A DNA stretch of 6,690 bases from Paracoccaceae bacterium (GTDB taxonomy: Bacteria > Pseudomonadota > Alphaproteobacteria > Rhodobacterales > Rhodobacteraceae), in contig SKWJ01000439.1 of the NCBI GenBank assembly GCA_007128995.1, positions 1 through 6,690 on the forward strand, written 5' to 3'. Below the pieces are notes generated by a model that saw only the letters and a program-made list of their open reading frames with translations, ran no database searches and had not been told where the DNA came from. Shown piece after piece: positions 1 through 6,690 of this stretch; within the stretch, counting starts at the first letter, position 1, and the number at the start of each line of letters is the position of its first letter. Made by a program: the position numbers and the translations under genes.

Positions 1-293
1 AACAGGCCATGAATGAGCGCCGTGCGCTGCAGCGCGAGATTGTTGCGCTGAACGAGGCTCTGAGCGTTCAGCGCGCCGAATGGGCTTGGCTGAACCGTCC
101 CGACAGGTTGCGTGAATTGGTGGATGTCAATTTCGTCCGGTTGAAGCTTGTACCGATAACCGCTGCACATTTCGGAGAGATCGGACAGATCGTCTATCCG
201 CTGCCAGAGTTTCAGGCATGGCAATCCGACGAAGACGCAGAGTTGGATGCATTCGAGCGTGCGATGGACAACAGCGATGAGGTAGATCCATGA
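1..293 (+). CDS. ftsL: Cell division protein FtsL, C-terminal part (5' end outside window)
   Basis: Small bitopic division protein that in the known system forms the periplasmic FtsQLB complex and helps activate the septal synthase FtsW-FtsI. About 96 residues are visible. The frame stays open to the left edge (Gln-Ala codons precede the ATG at 9), so that ATG is probably internal. No hydrophobic segment is present, and FtsL normally has a short cytoplasmic tail and one membrane helix before its coiled coil, so the membrane part should lie upstream. What is seen is a heptad-like Leu/Val-rich helix, then the typical FtsL pattern of Ala-Glu-Trp followed by Leu-Asn-Arg-Pro-x-Arg-Leu, then an acidic tail. 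The stop overlaps the ftsI start as ATGA, which suggests translational coupling. The call rests on this pattern and on position directly before ftsI, where FtsL always sits in dcw clusters; sequence conservation in the family is low. Confidence 0.9.
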   Translation, partial: QAMNERRALQREIVALNEALSVQRAEWAWLNRPDRLRELVDVNFVRLKLVPITAAHFGEIGQIVYPLPEFQAWQSDEDAELDAFERAMDNSDEVDP

Positions 294-2071
294 TCCGCAC
301 CCCCCTGCGCCCCCTCGCACGTGTGTTGCGTGCACGCGAAAGCGGTGAAAACCCCGATCTCATCGAGCGTGAAAACCGCCGGATTCGTCAGGAAGCGGTG
401 CGTGACAAGGCGCGCAGCCGCGCCGAGACACGGCTGCTTGCCGTTGCTTTGATGTTTGTCTGTGCATTGGTCGTGCTGAGCGCCCGCATGGGCTTGCTGG
501 CGGCGACCGAGCCGTTGGAACTCGCCCGTGGATTTAACGAGGATATTTCCAGCGCACGCGCCGATATCGTGGATCGGCAGGGGCGGCTCCTGGCCACCAA
601 TCTTGCAACGCATGCGCTGTATGCGGAAACCCGCAGGATGGTGGAACCCGTTGAGGCTGCCAAGGCTTTGGCGCAGATTTTTCCGGATATTGATTCAGAG
701 CGTATGGCGGCGCGCTTCACCGATCCCAACCGCCGCTTCATCTGGATCCGCACGCGCCTGTCGCCAGAGCAGATGCAGCAGGTTCATGAAATCGGGGAAC
801 CGGGGCTGTTGTTTGCGCCGCGCGAGATGCGCTTGTACCCCAATGGCCGGATGGCGGCCCATGTGCTTGGCGGGGCCAGCTTTGGCCAGCAAGGTGTCCG
901 GGCCGCGGAAGTGATTGGCGTGGCCGGGACGGAATTGTATTTCGAAGACAGGCTACGCGACCCGGCCATGATCGACGCGCCGTTGCAACTCTCGCTGGAT
1001 CTGACAGTTCAGGCTGCGGTGACAGAAGTGCTGGAAGGGGGCATGCGCATGCTGAATGCGCGTGGCGCAACAGCGGTGCTTATGGACATTCACACTGGCG
1101 AGGTGATCTCGTTGGTGTCCCTGCCCGATTTCGACCCCAACAATCGCCCGGCCCCGCCCACGGAAGGGGAGCCTGCGGACAGCCCTTTGTTTAACCGGGC
1201 GGTTCAAGGATATTACGAGATGGGGTCGGTGATGAAGGCGTTTGCGGTCGCGCAGGGGCTTGAGGAAGGCACGGTCACCCCCGAAACGATGATCGATACC
1301 CGCGGTCCGCTGACCTGGGGTCGGTTTCGGATTCGCGACTTCCGAAATTACGGACCGCAACTTTCCGTCACGGATGTGATGGTCAAATCCTCGAATATCG
1401 GGACCGCGCGAATCATGCAGCCGATCGGCGCAGAGCGGCAACAGGCCTTTCTGCAGCAATTCGGATTTCTGGAGCCAATGCCGCTGGAGCTTTCCGAAGC
1501 ATCGCGGGCGCGGCCCTTGCTGCCAGAGCGTTGGTCCGATCTGTCGGTGTTGACCATTTCATACGGCCACGGTCTTTCGACAAGTCCTCTGGCGCTTGCT
1601 GCGGGATATGCAACGCTGGTCAACGGAGGACGCAAGGTTTCCCCGACCCTGGTCAAGCAGAACAGGGCACAGCTTGGCCCGCAGATTATCTCAGAGCGCA
1701 CATCACGGCAGAAGAGACGGATGCTTCATCAGGTCGTGCAGGAGGGGACAGCTTCTTTCGCGCGGATTCAGGGATATCCGGTCGGTGGCAAGACGGGGTC
1801 TGCTGACAAACCCAATCCGCGCGGTGGCGGCTACAAGAAGGACGCCGTTCTTGCAACATTTGCGAGTGTTTTCCCGTCACATGATCCCCGGTTTGTCCTG
1901 GTGGTGACGCTGGATGAACCTGTCGATACCACGGGGCCAGAGCCGCGCCGTACGGCAGGCTGGACTGCAGTGCCGGTATCGGCCGAGATCACACGGCGCG
2001 TTGCCCCTTTGCTGGGCCTGCGCCCGATCAGCGTGAATGTCGCAAATGCAGCGCTTGGAATGTCGCAATGA
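290..2071 (+). CDS. ftsI: Peptidoglycan D,D-transpeptidase FtsI (penicillin-binding protein 3, class B PBP)
   Basis: Septum-specific transpeptidase that cross-links peptidoglycan stem peptides in the periplasm, working with FtsW; it is the target of PBP3-directed beta-lactams. It has 593 residues, in the usual range. Order: very basic cytoplasmic N-terminus (1-48, many Arg), one membrane helix (about 49-71), PBP dimerisation/pedestal domain (about 85-230), transpeptidase domain (about 235-575). All three active-site motifs are present: SxxK with nucleophile Ser313 and Lys316 (Gly-Ser-Val-Met-Lys), SxN as Ser367-Ser368-Asn369, and Lys501-Thr502-Gly503. The conserved Ser-Tyr-Gly-His-Gly stretch is at 424-428. 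No signal peptidase site is seen, so it stays anchored. The ATG at 290 overlaps the ftsL stop by 4 bases and has a GAGG at 279-282, 7 bases upstream. Some pipelines name this family penicillin-binding protein 2, but position beside ftsL fixes it as the division enzyme. Confidence 0.97.
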   Translation: MIRTPLRPLARVLRARESGENPDLIERENRRIRQEAVRDKARSRAETRLLAVALMFVCALVVLSARMGLLAATEPLELARGFNEDISSARADIVDRQGRLLATNLATHALYAETRRMVEPVEAAKALAQIFPDIDSERMAARFTDPNRRFIWIRTRLSPEQMQQVHEIGEPGLLFAPREMRLYPNGRMAAHVLGGASFGQQGVRAAEVIGVAGTELYFEDRLRDPAMIDAPLQLSLDLTVQAAVTEVLEGGMRMLNARGATAVLMDIHTGEVISLVSLPDFDPNNRPAPPTEGEPADSPLFNRAVQGYYEMGSVMKAFAVAQGLEEGTVTPETMIDTRGPLTWGRFRIRDFRNYGPQLSVTDVMVKSSNIGTARIMQPIGAERQQAFLQQFGFLEPMPLELSEASRARPLLPERWSDLSVLTISYGHGLSTSPLALAAGYATLVNGGRKVSPTLVKQNRAQLGPQIISERTSRQKRRMLHQVVQEGTASFARIQGYPVGGKTGSADKPNPRGGGYKKDAVLATFASVFPSHDPRFVLVVTLDEPVDTTGPEPRRTAGWTAVPVSAEITRRVAPLLGLRPISVNVANAALGMSQ

Positions 2072-2109
2072 CGACAGAGCCATTGAACAGGGCTTCAAAA
2101 CTGGGGTAA
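2068..2109 (+). other. 13-codon mini-ORF overlapping the ftsI stop (doubtful)
   Basis: An ATG at 2068 overlaps the ftsI TGA stop as ATGA, the same coupling geometry seen at ftsL/ftsI and murE/murF. It opens a reading frame that reads MTTEPLNRASKLG and stops at TAA 2107-2109, 40 bases before the murE start and in a different frame from it. There is no clear Shine-Dalgarno within about 12 bases, so translation would depend on ribosomes finishing ftsI. The peptide matches nothing I recognise and is too short to judge by composition. It may be chance, a relic of a former longer overlap, or a bridge that keeps ribosomes on the message across the only gap in the operon. Confidence 0.15.
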
Positions 2110-2135
2110 CAGGCGCAATCCCCATGCCAATGATC

Positions 2136-2140
2136 AGGGA
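2136..2140 (+). promoter_or_regulatory. Ribosome binding site that supports the murE GTG start
   Basis: AGGGA lies 9 bases before the GTG at 2150. No in-frame ATG fits better: the first internal Met is at residue 60, inside the conserved N-terminal domain, and starting there would remove the region that binds the uracil nucleotide. The GTG start is therefore preferred. Confidence 0.6.
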
Positions 2141-2149
2141 ACTTCGCCC

Positions 2150-3634
2150 GTGTCCGATCTGCCCCCCCGTCTGCTTTCCGCGCTCGGACTGAACGCCAGC
2201 CGTGGCGGCAATGTGCGTATCACTGGCCTTGCCATCGACAGCCGTGCCGTGCGGGATGGGGCACTGTTTGCGGCGCTTCCCGGAAGCCGGGTGCATGGGG
2301 CTGAATTCATCCGCTATGCGTTGCGCATGGGGGCTGCTGCGATACTGACTGATCGCGCTGGTGCAGAGATCGCCGCTGATGTGCTTGAGGGTGCTGATGT
2401 GGCGATTGTGCTGGCCGAAGACCCTCGCGGGGCCCTTGCGGGTGCCGCAGCGCTCTGGTTCGGGGTGCAGCCTGAAACGATGGTGGCGGTCACCGGGACC
2501 AATGGCAAGACCTCGGTCGCAAGTTTCACTCGCCAGATCTGGACCGCGCTTGGCCATGTTGCAGCGAATATCGGGACAACAGGGATCGAAGGCGCCTTTT
2601 CTTCTGCGTCATCGCATACGACCCCTGACCCTATCCAGTTGCACCGCCTGTTGTCAGAAATGGCGCGGGCGGGTGTCACACATGCGGCAATGGAGGCTTC
2701 GTCGCACGGGTTGGAGCAGCGTCGGCTGGACGGTGTGCGGTTGCGCGCCGCGGCCTTCACCAATCTTACACAGGACCATCTGGATTATCATCTCACGATG
2801 GAAAATTATCTGGCGGCCAAGGCGCAACTTTTCGACCGTGTGCTGCCCGCCGATGGTGTCGCGGTCATCAACACAGATGATCCATATGGCGCTCAGATCC
2901 TTGCAATCGCAGAAGCGCATGGCCAGGGCTGTCTGACCATCGGGGCAAACGAAGACGCAGATTTGCGAATCCTCAACCAGCGATTCGAGTCAGCGGGCCA
3001 GATCCTGCGCTTCTCCTATGCTGGACAGATATATCAGGAACGTCTGCCTCTGATCGGAGGGTTTCAGGCCGAGAATGTGCTTGCGGCAATCGGGCTGATT
3101 CTTGCCTGTGGCGCTGAGATGGCAGAGATCGCGCGGCATCTGGCACAGATTGAGGGGGTGCGCGGGCGGATGCAGCTTGCGGGCACACGGGCCAATGGTG
3201 CGCCTGTCTTTGTGGATTATGCCCATACCCCTGCCGCGCTGGACGTTGCGCTGAAGGCGTTGCGCCCCCATGTCATGGGGCGTCTGGTGGTGGTCTTCGG
3301 CGCAGGTGGGGACCGCGACCGCACAAAGCGTCCCCTGATGGGCAAGGCTGCCGCAGAGAATGCCGATATTGTTTATGTAACAGATGACAATCCCAGATCC
3401 GAAGACCCCGCTGATATCCGCGCGGCAATCCTGCAAAATTGCCCGGAAGCGACAGAAGTCGGTGATCGTGCCGAAGCCATTCTGCGTGGGGTGGATGCAC
3501 TGGGTCCGGGTGATGCCTTGCTGATCGCGGGCAAGGGGCATGAAACAGGTCAGATCGTCGGCGAAACGGTTTACCCCTTCGATGATGTCGAGCAGGCCTC
3601 GGTCGCAATCGCGGCTCTGGAGGCGCGCGCATGA
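2150..3634 (+). CDS. murE: UDP-MurNAc-L-Ala-D-Glu:meso-diaminopimelate ligase MurE
   Basis: Cytoplasmic ATP-dependent Mur ligase that adds the third residue of the stem peptide. It has 494 residues, typical for MurE, with the three Mur domains: UDP-substrate binding (about 1-105), central ATPase (about 106-335), C-terminal Rossmann-like domain (about 336-494). The P-loop is Thr115-Gly-Thr-Asn-Gly-Lys120-Thr121. Thr157-Thr158-Pro159 lies in the UDP-MurNAc-dipeptide contact region. Lys224 in Ala-Ala-Lys aligns by context with the carbamylated lysine of E. coli MurE. Asp413-Asn-Pro-Arg416 is the DNPR signature that selects meso-DAP over lysine, and Gly-Lys-Gly-His-Glu follows at 461-465. So the wall should be of the ordinary Gram-negative DAP type. 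It begins with GTG, 78 bases after ftsI, and its TGA overlaps the murF ATG by 4 bases. Confidence 0.97.
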   Translation: MSDLPPRLLSALGLNASRGGNVRITGLAIDSRAVRDGALFAALPGSRVHGAEFIRYALRMGAAAILTDRAGAEIAADVLEGADVAIVLAEDPRGALAGAAALWFGVQPETMVAVTGTNGKTSVASFTRQIWTALGHVAANIGTTGIEGAFSSASSHTTPDPIQLHRLLSEMARAGVTHAAMEASSHGLEQRRLDGVRLRAAAFTNLTQDHLDYHLTMENYLAAKAQLFDRVLPADGVAVINTDDPYGAQILAIAEAHGQGCLTIGANEDADLRILNQRFESAGQILRFSYAGQIYQERLPLIGGFQAENVLAAIGLILACGAEMAEIARHLAQIEGVRGRMQLAGTRANGAPVFVDYAHTPAALDVALKALRPHVMGRLVVVFGAGGDRDRTKRPLMGKAAAENADIVYVTDDNPRSEDPADIRAAILQNCPEATEVGDRAEAILRGVDALGPGDALLIAGKGHETGQIVGETVYPFDDVEQASVAIAALEARA

Positions 3635-5061
3635 CACTCTGGAGTGCACAAGACGCCGCAGACGCAACGGGCGGACAGGCCTTTGGTGCATGGTGCGCCA
3701 GTGGCATATCCATCGATACGCGGAGTTTGCAGCCTGGCGATTTGTTTGTTGCGCTCACAGTCGCGCGCGACGGTCATGACTTCGTGGGCCAAGCCCTGGA
3801 AAAGGGCGCCGTGGCCGCCATGGTCTCGCACCGGCCAGAGACCCTGCCTGAAGATGCACCGCTGCTTGTCGTGCCGGATGTCCTTGCCGGATTGACGGCG
3901 CTGGGTGCTGCTGGCCGAGCGCGGACAAAGGCGCGTGTGGTCGCTGTAACCGGGTCTGTTGGCAAGACCTCGACCAAGGAAATGCTGCGCGAAATGCTCT
4001 CGGCGTTTGGCGAAACGCATGCCTCTCCGGCAAGTTTCAACAATCACTGGGGTGTGCCGATAACACTTGCCTGCCTCGACCCTGAGGCCGCGTTTGCGGT
4101 GGTCGAGATCGGCATGAATCACCCCGGCGAAATTGAACCTCTTGCGCGACTGACACGGCCCCATGTTGCGATGATCACAACGATTGCTGCCGCGCACCTA
4201 GAGGCCTTCGAGAATATCGACGGGATCGCGCATGAAAAAGCCAGCATATTCAAAGGACTGGAGCCAGAATCTCATGCGGTTTTTCCATGTGATCTGCCCA
4301 GCAGTCCGATTCTGGAACAGGCAGCGCGTGCCGCAGACGCGCAGCTTTGGAGCTTTGGCAAAACGGGGGGTGCGGCGCGGCTTCATGATATGAACCAGAC
4401 CGAAGCCGCGTTGGTTATGCGGGCGCAGTTGGGTGAGGATCTGGTCGCCGTGCGGCTTGCGCATGCCGGCGCGCATTTCGGCGCAAATGCGCTCGGCTGT
4501 CTGGCGGCAGCGCGTGCGCTGGGTCTTGATGTGGTGCGCGCGTCCATGGCGCTGGGCCGCTGGCATCCTCCGGCGGGCCGTGGGGCGCGGGAAACCATTT
4601 TGCTGGATACTGTCGAAAACCTGAGCTTCACCTTGATTGACGATGCGTTCAACGCCAATCCGACATCGCTGCAAGCTGCGCTGGAGATGCTGGCGCAGCT
4701 TCCACGGGGGCAGGGGCAATCCGGGCGGCCGGGCCGCCGAATTGCAATTCTTGGGGATATGCTGGAATTGGGGCCAGACGAAATTGATATGCATGAAGCG
4801 GTCGCCACTTATCCGGCCCTCGCCCATGTTGATCTGGTGCATTGCGTCGGGCCGCGTATGGCCGCACTTTATGACAAGCTGCCCGAACGCCAGCGTGGGC
4901 GTGTTGCGAGCAATGCCGATGATCTGGCAGAAATCGCGCATCGGCTTGCCTCTCCGGGAGATATCGTTCTTGTGAAGGGGTCAAAATCAAGCCTCGTCTC
5001 TCGGGTCGTGGACGGTTTACGCAATCTCGCGCCTGCGCCGCGAACAAGCGAAGGAAATTAA
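3631..5061 (+). CDS. murF: UDP-MurNAc-tripeptide:D-alanyl-D-alanine ligase MurF
   Basis: Cytoplasmic Mur ligase that adds the D-Ala-D-Ala dipeptide, completing UDP-MurNAc-pentapeptide, the substrate of MraY. It has 476 residues, a little longer than E. coli MurF. N-terminal domain about 1-100 with the Ser-Ile-Asp-Thr-Arg stretch at 27-31. ATPase domain about 101-315 with P-loop Thr107-Gly-Ser-Val-Gly-Lys112-Thr-Ser114, Asn137-Asn-His-Trp-Gly-Val-Pro143 and His-Glu-Lys at 201-203. C-terminal domain about 316-476 with Asp337-Asp-Ala-Phe-Asn-Ala-Asn-Pro344 and Lys449-Gly-Ser451. A Gly/Arg/Gln-rich linker at about 359-370 fits a variable loop. The ATG overlaps the murE stop (ATGA) and is preceded by a good GGAGG at 3619-3623, 7 bases away. 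The final codons carry the ribosome binding site of mraY. Confidence 0.97.
   Translation: MTLWSAQDAADATGGQAFGAWCASGISIDTRSLQPGDLFVALTVARDGHDFVGQALEKGAVAAMVSHRPETLPEDAPLLVVPDVLAGLTALGAAGRARTKARVVAVTGSVGKTSTKEMLREMLSAFGETHASPASFNNHWGVPITLACLDPEAAFAVVEIGMNHPGEIEPLARLTRPHVAMITTIAAAHLEAFENIDGIAHEKASIFKGLEPESHAVFPCDLPSSPILEQAARAADAQLWSFGKTGGAARLHDMNQTEAALVMRAQLGEDLVAVRLAHAGAHFGANALGCLAAARALGLDVVRASMALGRWHPPAGRGARETILLDTVENLSFTLIDDAFNANPTSLQAALEMLAQLPRGQGQSGRPGRRIAILGDMLELGPDEIDMHEAVATYPALAHVDLVHCVGPRMAALYDKLPERQRGRVASNADDLAEIAHRLASPGDIVLVKGSKSSLVSRVVDGLRNLAPAPRTSEGN
4724..4750. repeat. Adjacent GC hairpin and 12-base palindrome inside murF
   Basis: Bases 4724-4738 form a perfect inverted repeat (6-base arms GGCGGC/GCCGCC, 3-base loop). 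It is followed directly by the perfect 12-base palindrome GAATTGCAATTC at 4739-4750. Both fall in the coding sequence of the Arg/Gly-rich loop of MurF and the start of the next beta strand (Arg-Ile-Ala-Ile). No U-run follows in a position that would make a terminator. GC-rich codons for Gly and Arg easily give such arms by chance, so a function is not claimed. Confidence 0.3.
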
Positions 5062-5064
5062 GGC

Positions 5065-6150
5065 ATGTTGTTCTGGCTGACCGAGTTTGCAGATACAATT
5101 CCCGGCTTCAACCTGTTCCGCTACATCACGTTTCGGGCTGGGGCCGCATTTCTGACTGCTCTGGTCTTCGGGTTCATATTTGGCAAACCACTGATCAACA
5201 TGCTCAGACGTCGCCAGACCAATGGTCAGCCGATCCGCGAGGACGGACCCGAGAGTCATCTGCTGACCAAGACCGGTACGCCGACAATGGGCGGATTGCT
5301 TATCCTGTCGGCGCTGACACTGGCGACTTTGCTCTGGGCGCGGCTGGACAATGGCTATGTCTGGATCGTGCTGGCGGTGACCGTGGGGTTCGGTCTGATT
5401 GGCTTCGCCGATGATATCGCCAAAGTTTCGCGTGGAAATGTCAAAGGCGTTCCGGGTCGGATACGACTTGCCATCGGCGCTGTCATCGGGCTCGCGGCCG
5501 GGCTTGCGGCGATGTATATGCATCCGCAGGACCTGCAAGGTCAGCTTGCGGTTCCGGTGTTCAAGGAAGTGCTGATCAACCTCGGCTGGTTCTTCATCCC
5601 GTTCGCCGCTTTCATTATCTTGGGTGCAGCGAATTCTGTCAATCTGACGGATGGTCTGGATGGGCTTGCAATCATGCCGGTGATGATTGCGGCGGGCACT
5701 TTGGGGGTGATCGCCTATGCCGTCGGGCGCGTCGATTTCACTTCATATCTGGATGTCCATTATGTTCCGGGCGCGGGTGAGTTGTTGATATTCGTTGCGG
5801 CGCTCTGTGGTGGGGGGCTTGGTTTCCTGTGGTACAACGCCCCTCCTGCAGCGGTCTTTATGGGGGATACCGGTTCGCTTGCGCTGGGCGGTGCCCTGGG
5901 CGCAATCGCGGTCGTGATCAAACACGAAATCGTCCTGGGGATCGTGGGCGGAATTTTCGTGGTCGAGACGCTCTCTGTTATAATCCAGGTGCTATATTTC
6001 AAGCGAACAGGCAAACGCGTCTTCCTGATGGCACCGATCCACCACCATTTCGAGAAGAAGGGCTGGGCAGAACCTCAGATCGTTATCCGCTTCTGGATTA
6101 TCGCCCTTGTGCTTGCGCTGATAGGGCTGGCAACACTGAAGATCCGGTGA
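5065..6150 (+). CDS. mraY: Phospho-N-acetylmuramoyl-pentapeptide transferase MraY
   Basis: Integral membrane enzyme that transfers phospho-MurNAc-pentapeptide from UDP to undecaprenyl phosphate, giving lipid I, the first membrane step of peptidoglycan synthesis. It has 361 residues, close to the 360 of E. coli MraY, with about ten hydrophobic helices (roughly 23-40, 73-92, 99-117, 137-157, 170-188, 200-222, 238-256, 262-284, 287-311, 339-358). Signatures seen: Gly71-Thr-Pro-Thr-Met-Gly-Gly77, the Mg-binding pair Asp116-Asp117, Asn193-Leu-Thr-Asp-Gly-Leu-Asp-Gly200, the third essential acid Asp268 in Phe-Met-Gly-Asp-Thr-Gly-Ser, and His326-His-His328 in the last cytoplasmic loop. It starts 3 bases after murF with AAGGA at 5051-5055. 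It is the last gene of the plus-strand run and is followed at once by a terminator, unlike the usual dcw order where murD or ftsW would follow in the same direction. Confidence 0.98.
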   Translation: MLFWLTEFADTIPGFNLFRYITFRAGAAFLTALVFGFIFGKPLINMLRRRQTNGQPIREDGPESHLLTKTGTPTMGGLLILSALTLATLLWARLDNGYVWIVLAVTVGFGLIGFADDIAKVSRGNVKGVPGRIRLAIGAVIGLAAGLAAMYMHPQDLQGQLAVPVFKEVLINLGWFFIPFAAFIILGAANSVNLTDGLDGLAIMPVMIAAGTLGVIAYAVGRVDFTSYLDVHYVPGAGELLIFVAALCGGGLGFLWYNAPPAAVFMGDTGSLALGGALGAIAVVIKHEIVLGIVGGIFVVETLSVIIQVLYFKRTGKRVFLMAPIHHHFEKKGWAEPQIVIRFWIIALVLALIGLATLKIR

Positions 6151-6161
6151 CCCACGCCGAA

Positions 6162-6188
6162 AAAAGAGAGCGCATCGCGCTCTCTTTT
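6162..6188. terminator. Two-way intrinsic terminator between mraY and the aminotransferase gene
   Basis: A perfect 12-base stem (6162-6173 with 6177-6188, core GAGAGCGC/GCGCTCTC) closes on a 3-base loop ATC. On the plus strand the arm ends in TTTT and is followed by CTCATTTTT; on the minus strand the hairpin ends in TTTTTT (the As at 6160-6165). It lies 11 bases after the mraY stop and 7 bases from the aminotransferase stop, so it can serve both convergent genes. This is a structural reading; no folding energy was computed. Confidence 0.85.
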
Positions 6189-6195
6189 CTCATTT

Positions 6196-6690
<495 letters not shown>

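Noticed and set aside
9..11. ATG at 9 as the true start of ftsL
   Set aside because: The frame is open to the left edge, and starting here would leave FtsL without its membrane helix; it is better read as an internal Met of a gene cut by the window.
2083..2112. Possible promoter before murE (TTGAAC with a 17-base spacer)
   Set aside because: The -35-like hexamer is fair but the bases at the -10 position (GTAACA/TAACAG) match the consensus poorly, so no promoter is called.
1877..2557. Minus-strand open frame (226 codons) across the ftsI-murE junction
   Set aside because: It spans the ends of two well-supported genes, has no convincing ribosome site or domain, and shows low-complexity antisense composition.
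2990..3691. Minus-strand open frame (233 codons) opposite the end of murE
   Set aside because: A shadow of murE/murF: no family resemblance, and its Cys/His/Arg-rich make-up is typical of reverse-strand readings of this codon usage.
4198..4941. Long minus-strand open frame (247 codons) opposite murF
   Set aside because: It lies wholly under a gene with intact catalytic motifs, its translation is rich in Arg, His, Cys and Gln without any recognisable domain, and long antisense frames are common in GC-rich genes.

Overview
The window is a section of the division and cell wall (dcw) cluster of an alphaproteobacterium. It is most likely a member of the Rhodobacterales (Rhodobacter/Roseobacter relatives). 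This placement rests on the moderately GC-rich coding sequence, the gene order ftsL-ftsI-murE-murF-mraY, the alphaproteobacterial style of FtsI (long, Arg-rich cytoplasmic N-terminus) and the wording of the aminotransferase around its PLP lysine. It is recognition from protein features, not a database match.

Layout: bases 1-6150 hold five plus-strand genes read as one transcription unit. They are the 3' part of ftsL (its membrane segment lies before the window), ftsI, murE, murF and mraY. ftsL/ftsI and murE/murF each overlap by the four bases ATGA, and murF and mraY are 3 bases apart. The only real gap is 78 bases between ftsI and murE, which holds a 13-codon mini-ORF of doubtful meaning. After mraY comes a short, strong hairpin (6162-6188) that looks like a terminator for both strands. 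From 6196 to the right edge runs a minus-strand class I aminotransferase (aspartate aminotransferase type), cut off by the window end just upstream of its PLP-binding lysine.

How they work together: MurE and MurF, in the cytoplasm, add meso-diaminopimelate and then D-Ala-D-Ala to the UDP-MurNAc peptide. MraY moves the finished phospho-MurNAc-pentapeptide onto undecaprenyl phosphate in the membrane, making lipid I. FtsI cross-links the strands made from this precursor at the division septum. FtsL is part of the FtsQLB complex that recruits and activates the septal synthase FtsW-FtsI. Every catalytic motif I checked in the four complete enzymes is intact. The DNPR signature in MurE predicts ordinary meso-DAP-type Gram-negative peptidoglycan.

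I see no mobile element, CRISPR array, RNA gene, toxin/defence gene or other sign of an undescribed system. This is core-genome sequence. The points worth a second look are modest: the convergent aminotransferase that ends the dcw run right after mraY, the two-way terminator, the odd ftsI-murE junction and a paired palindrome inside murF.
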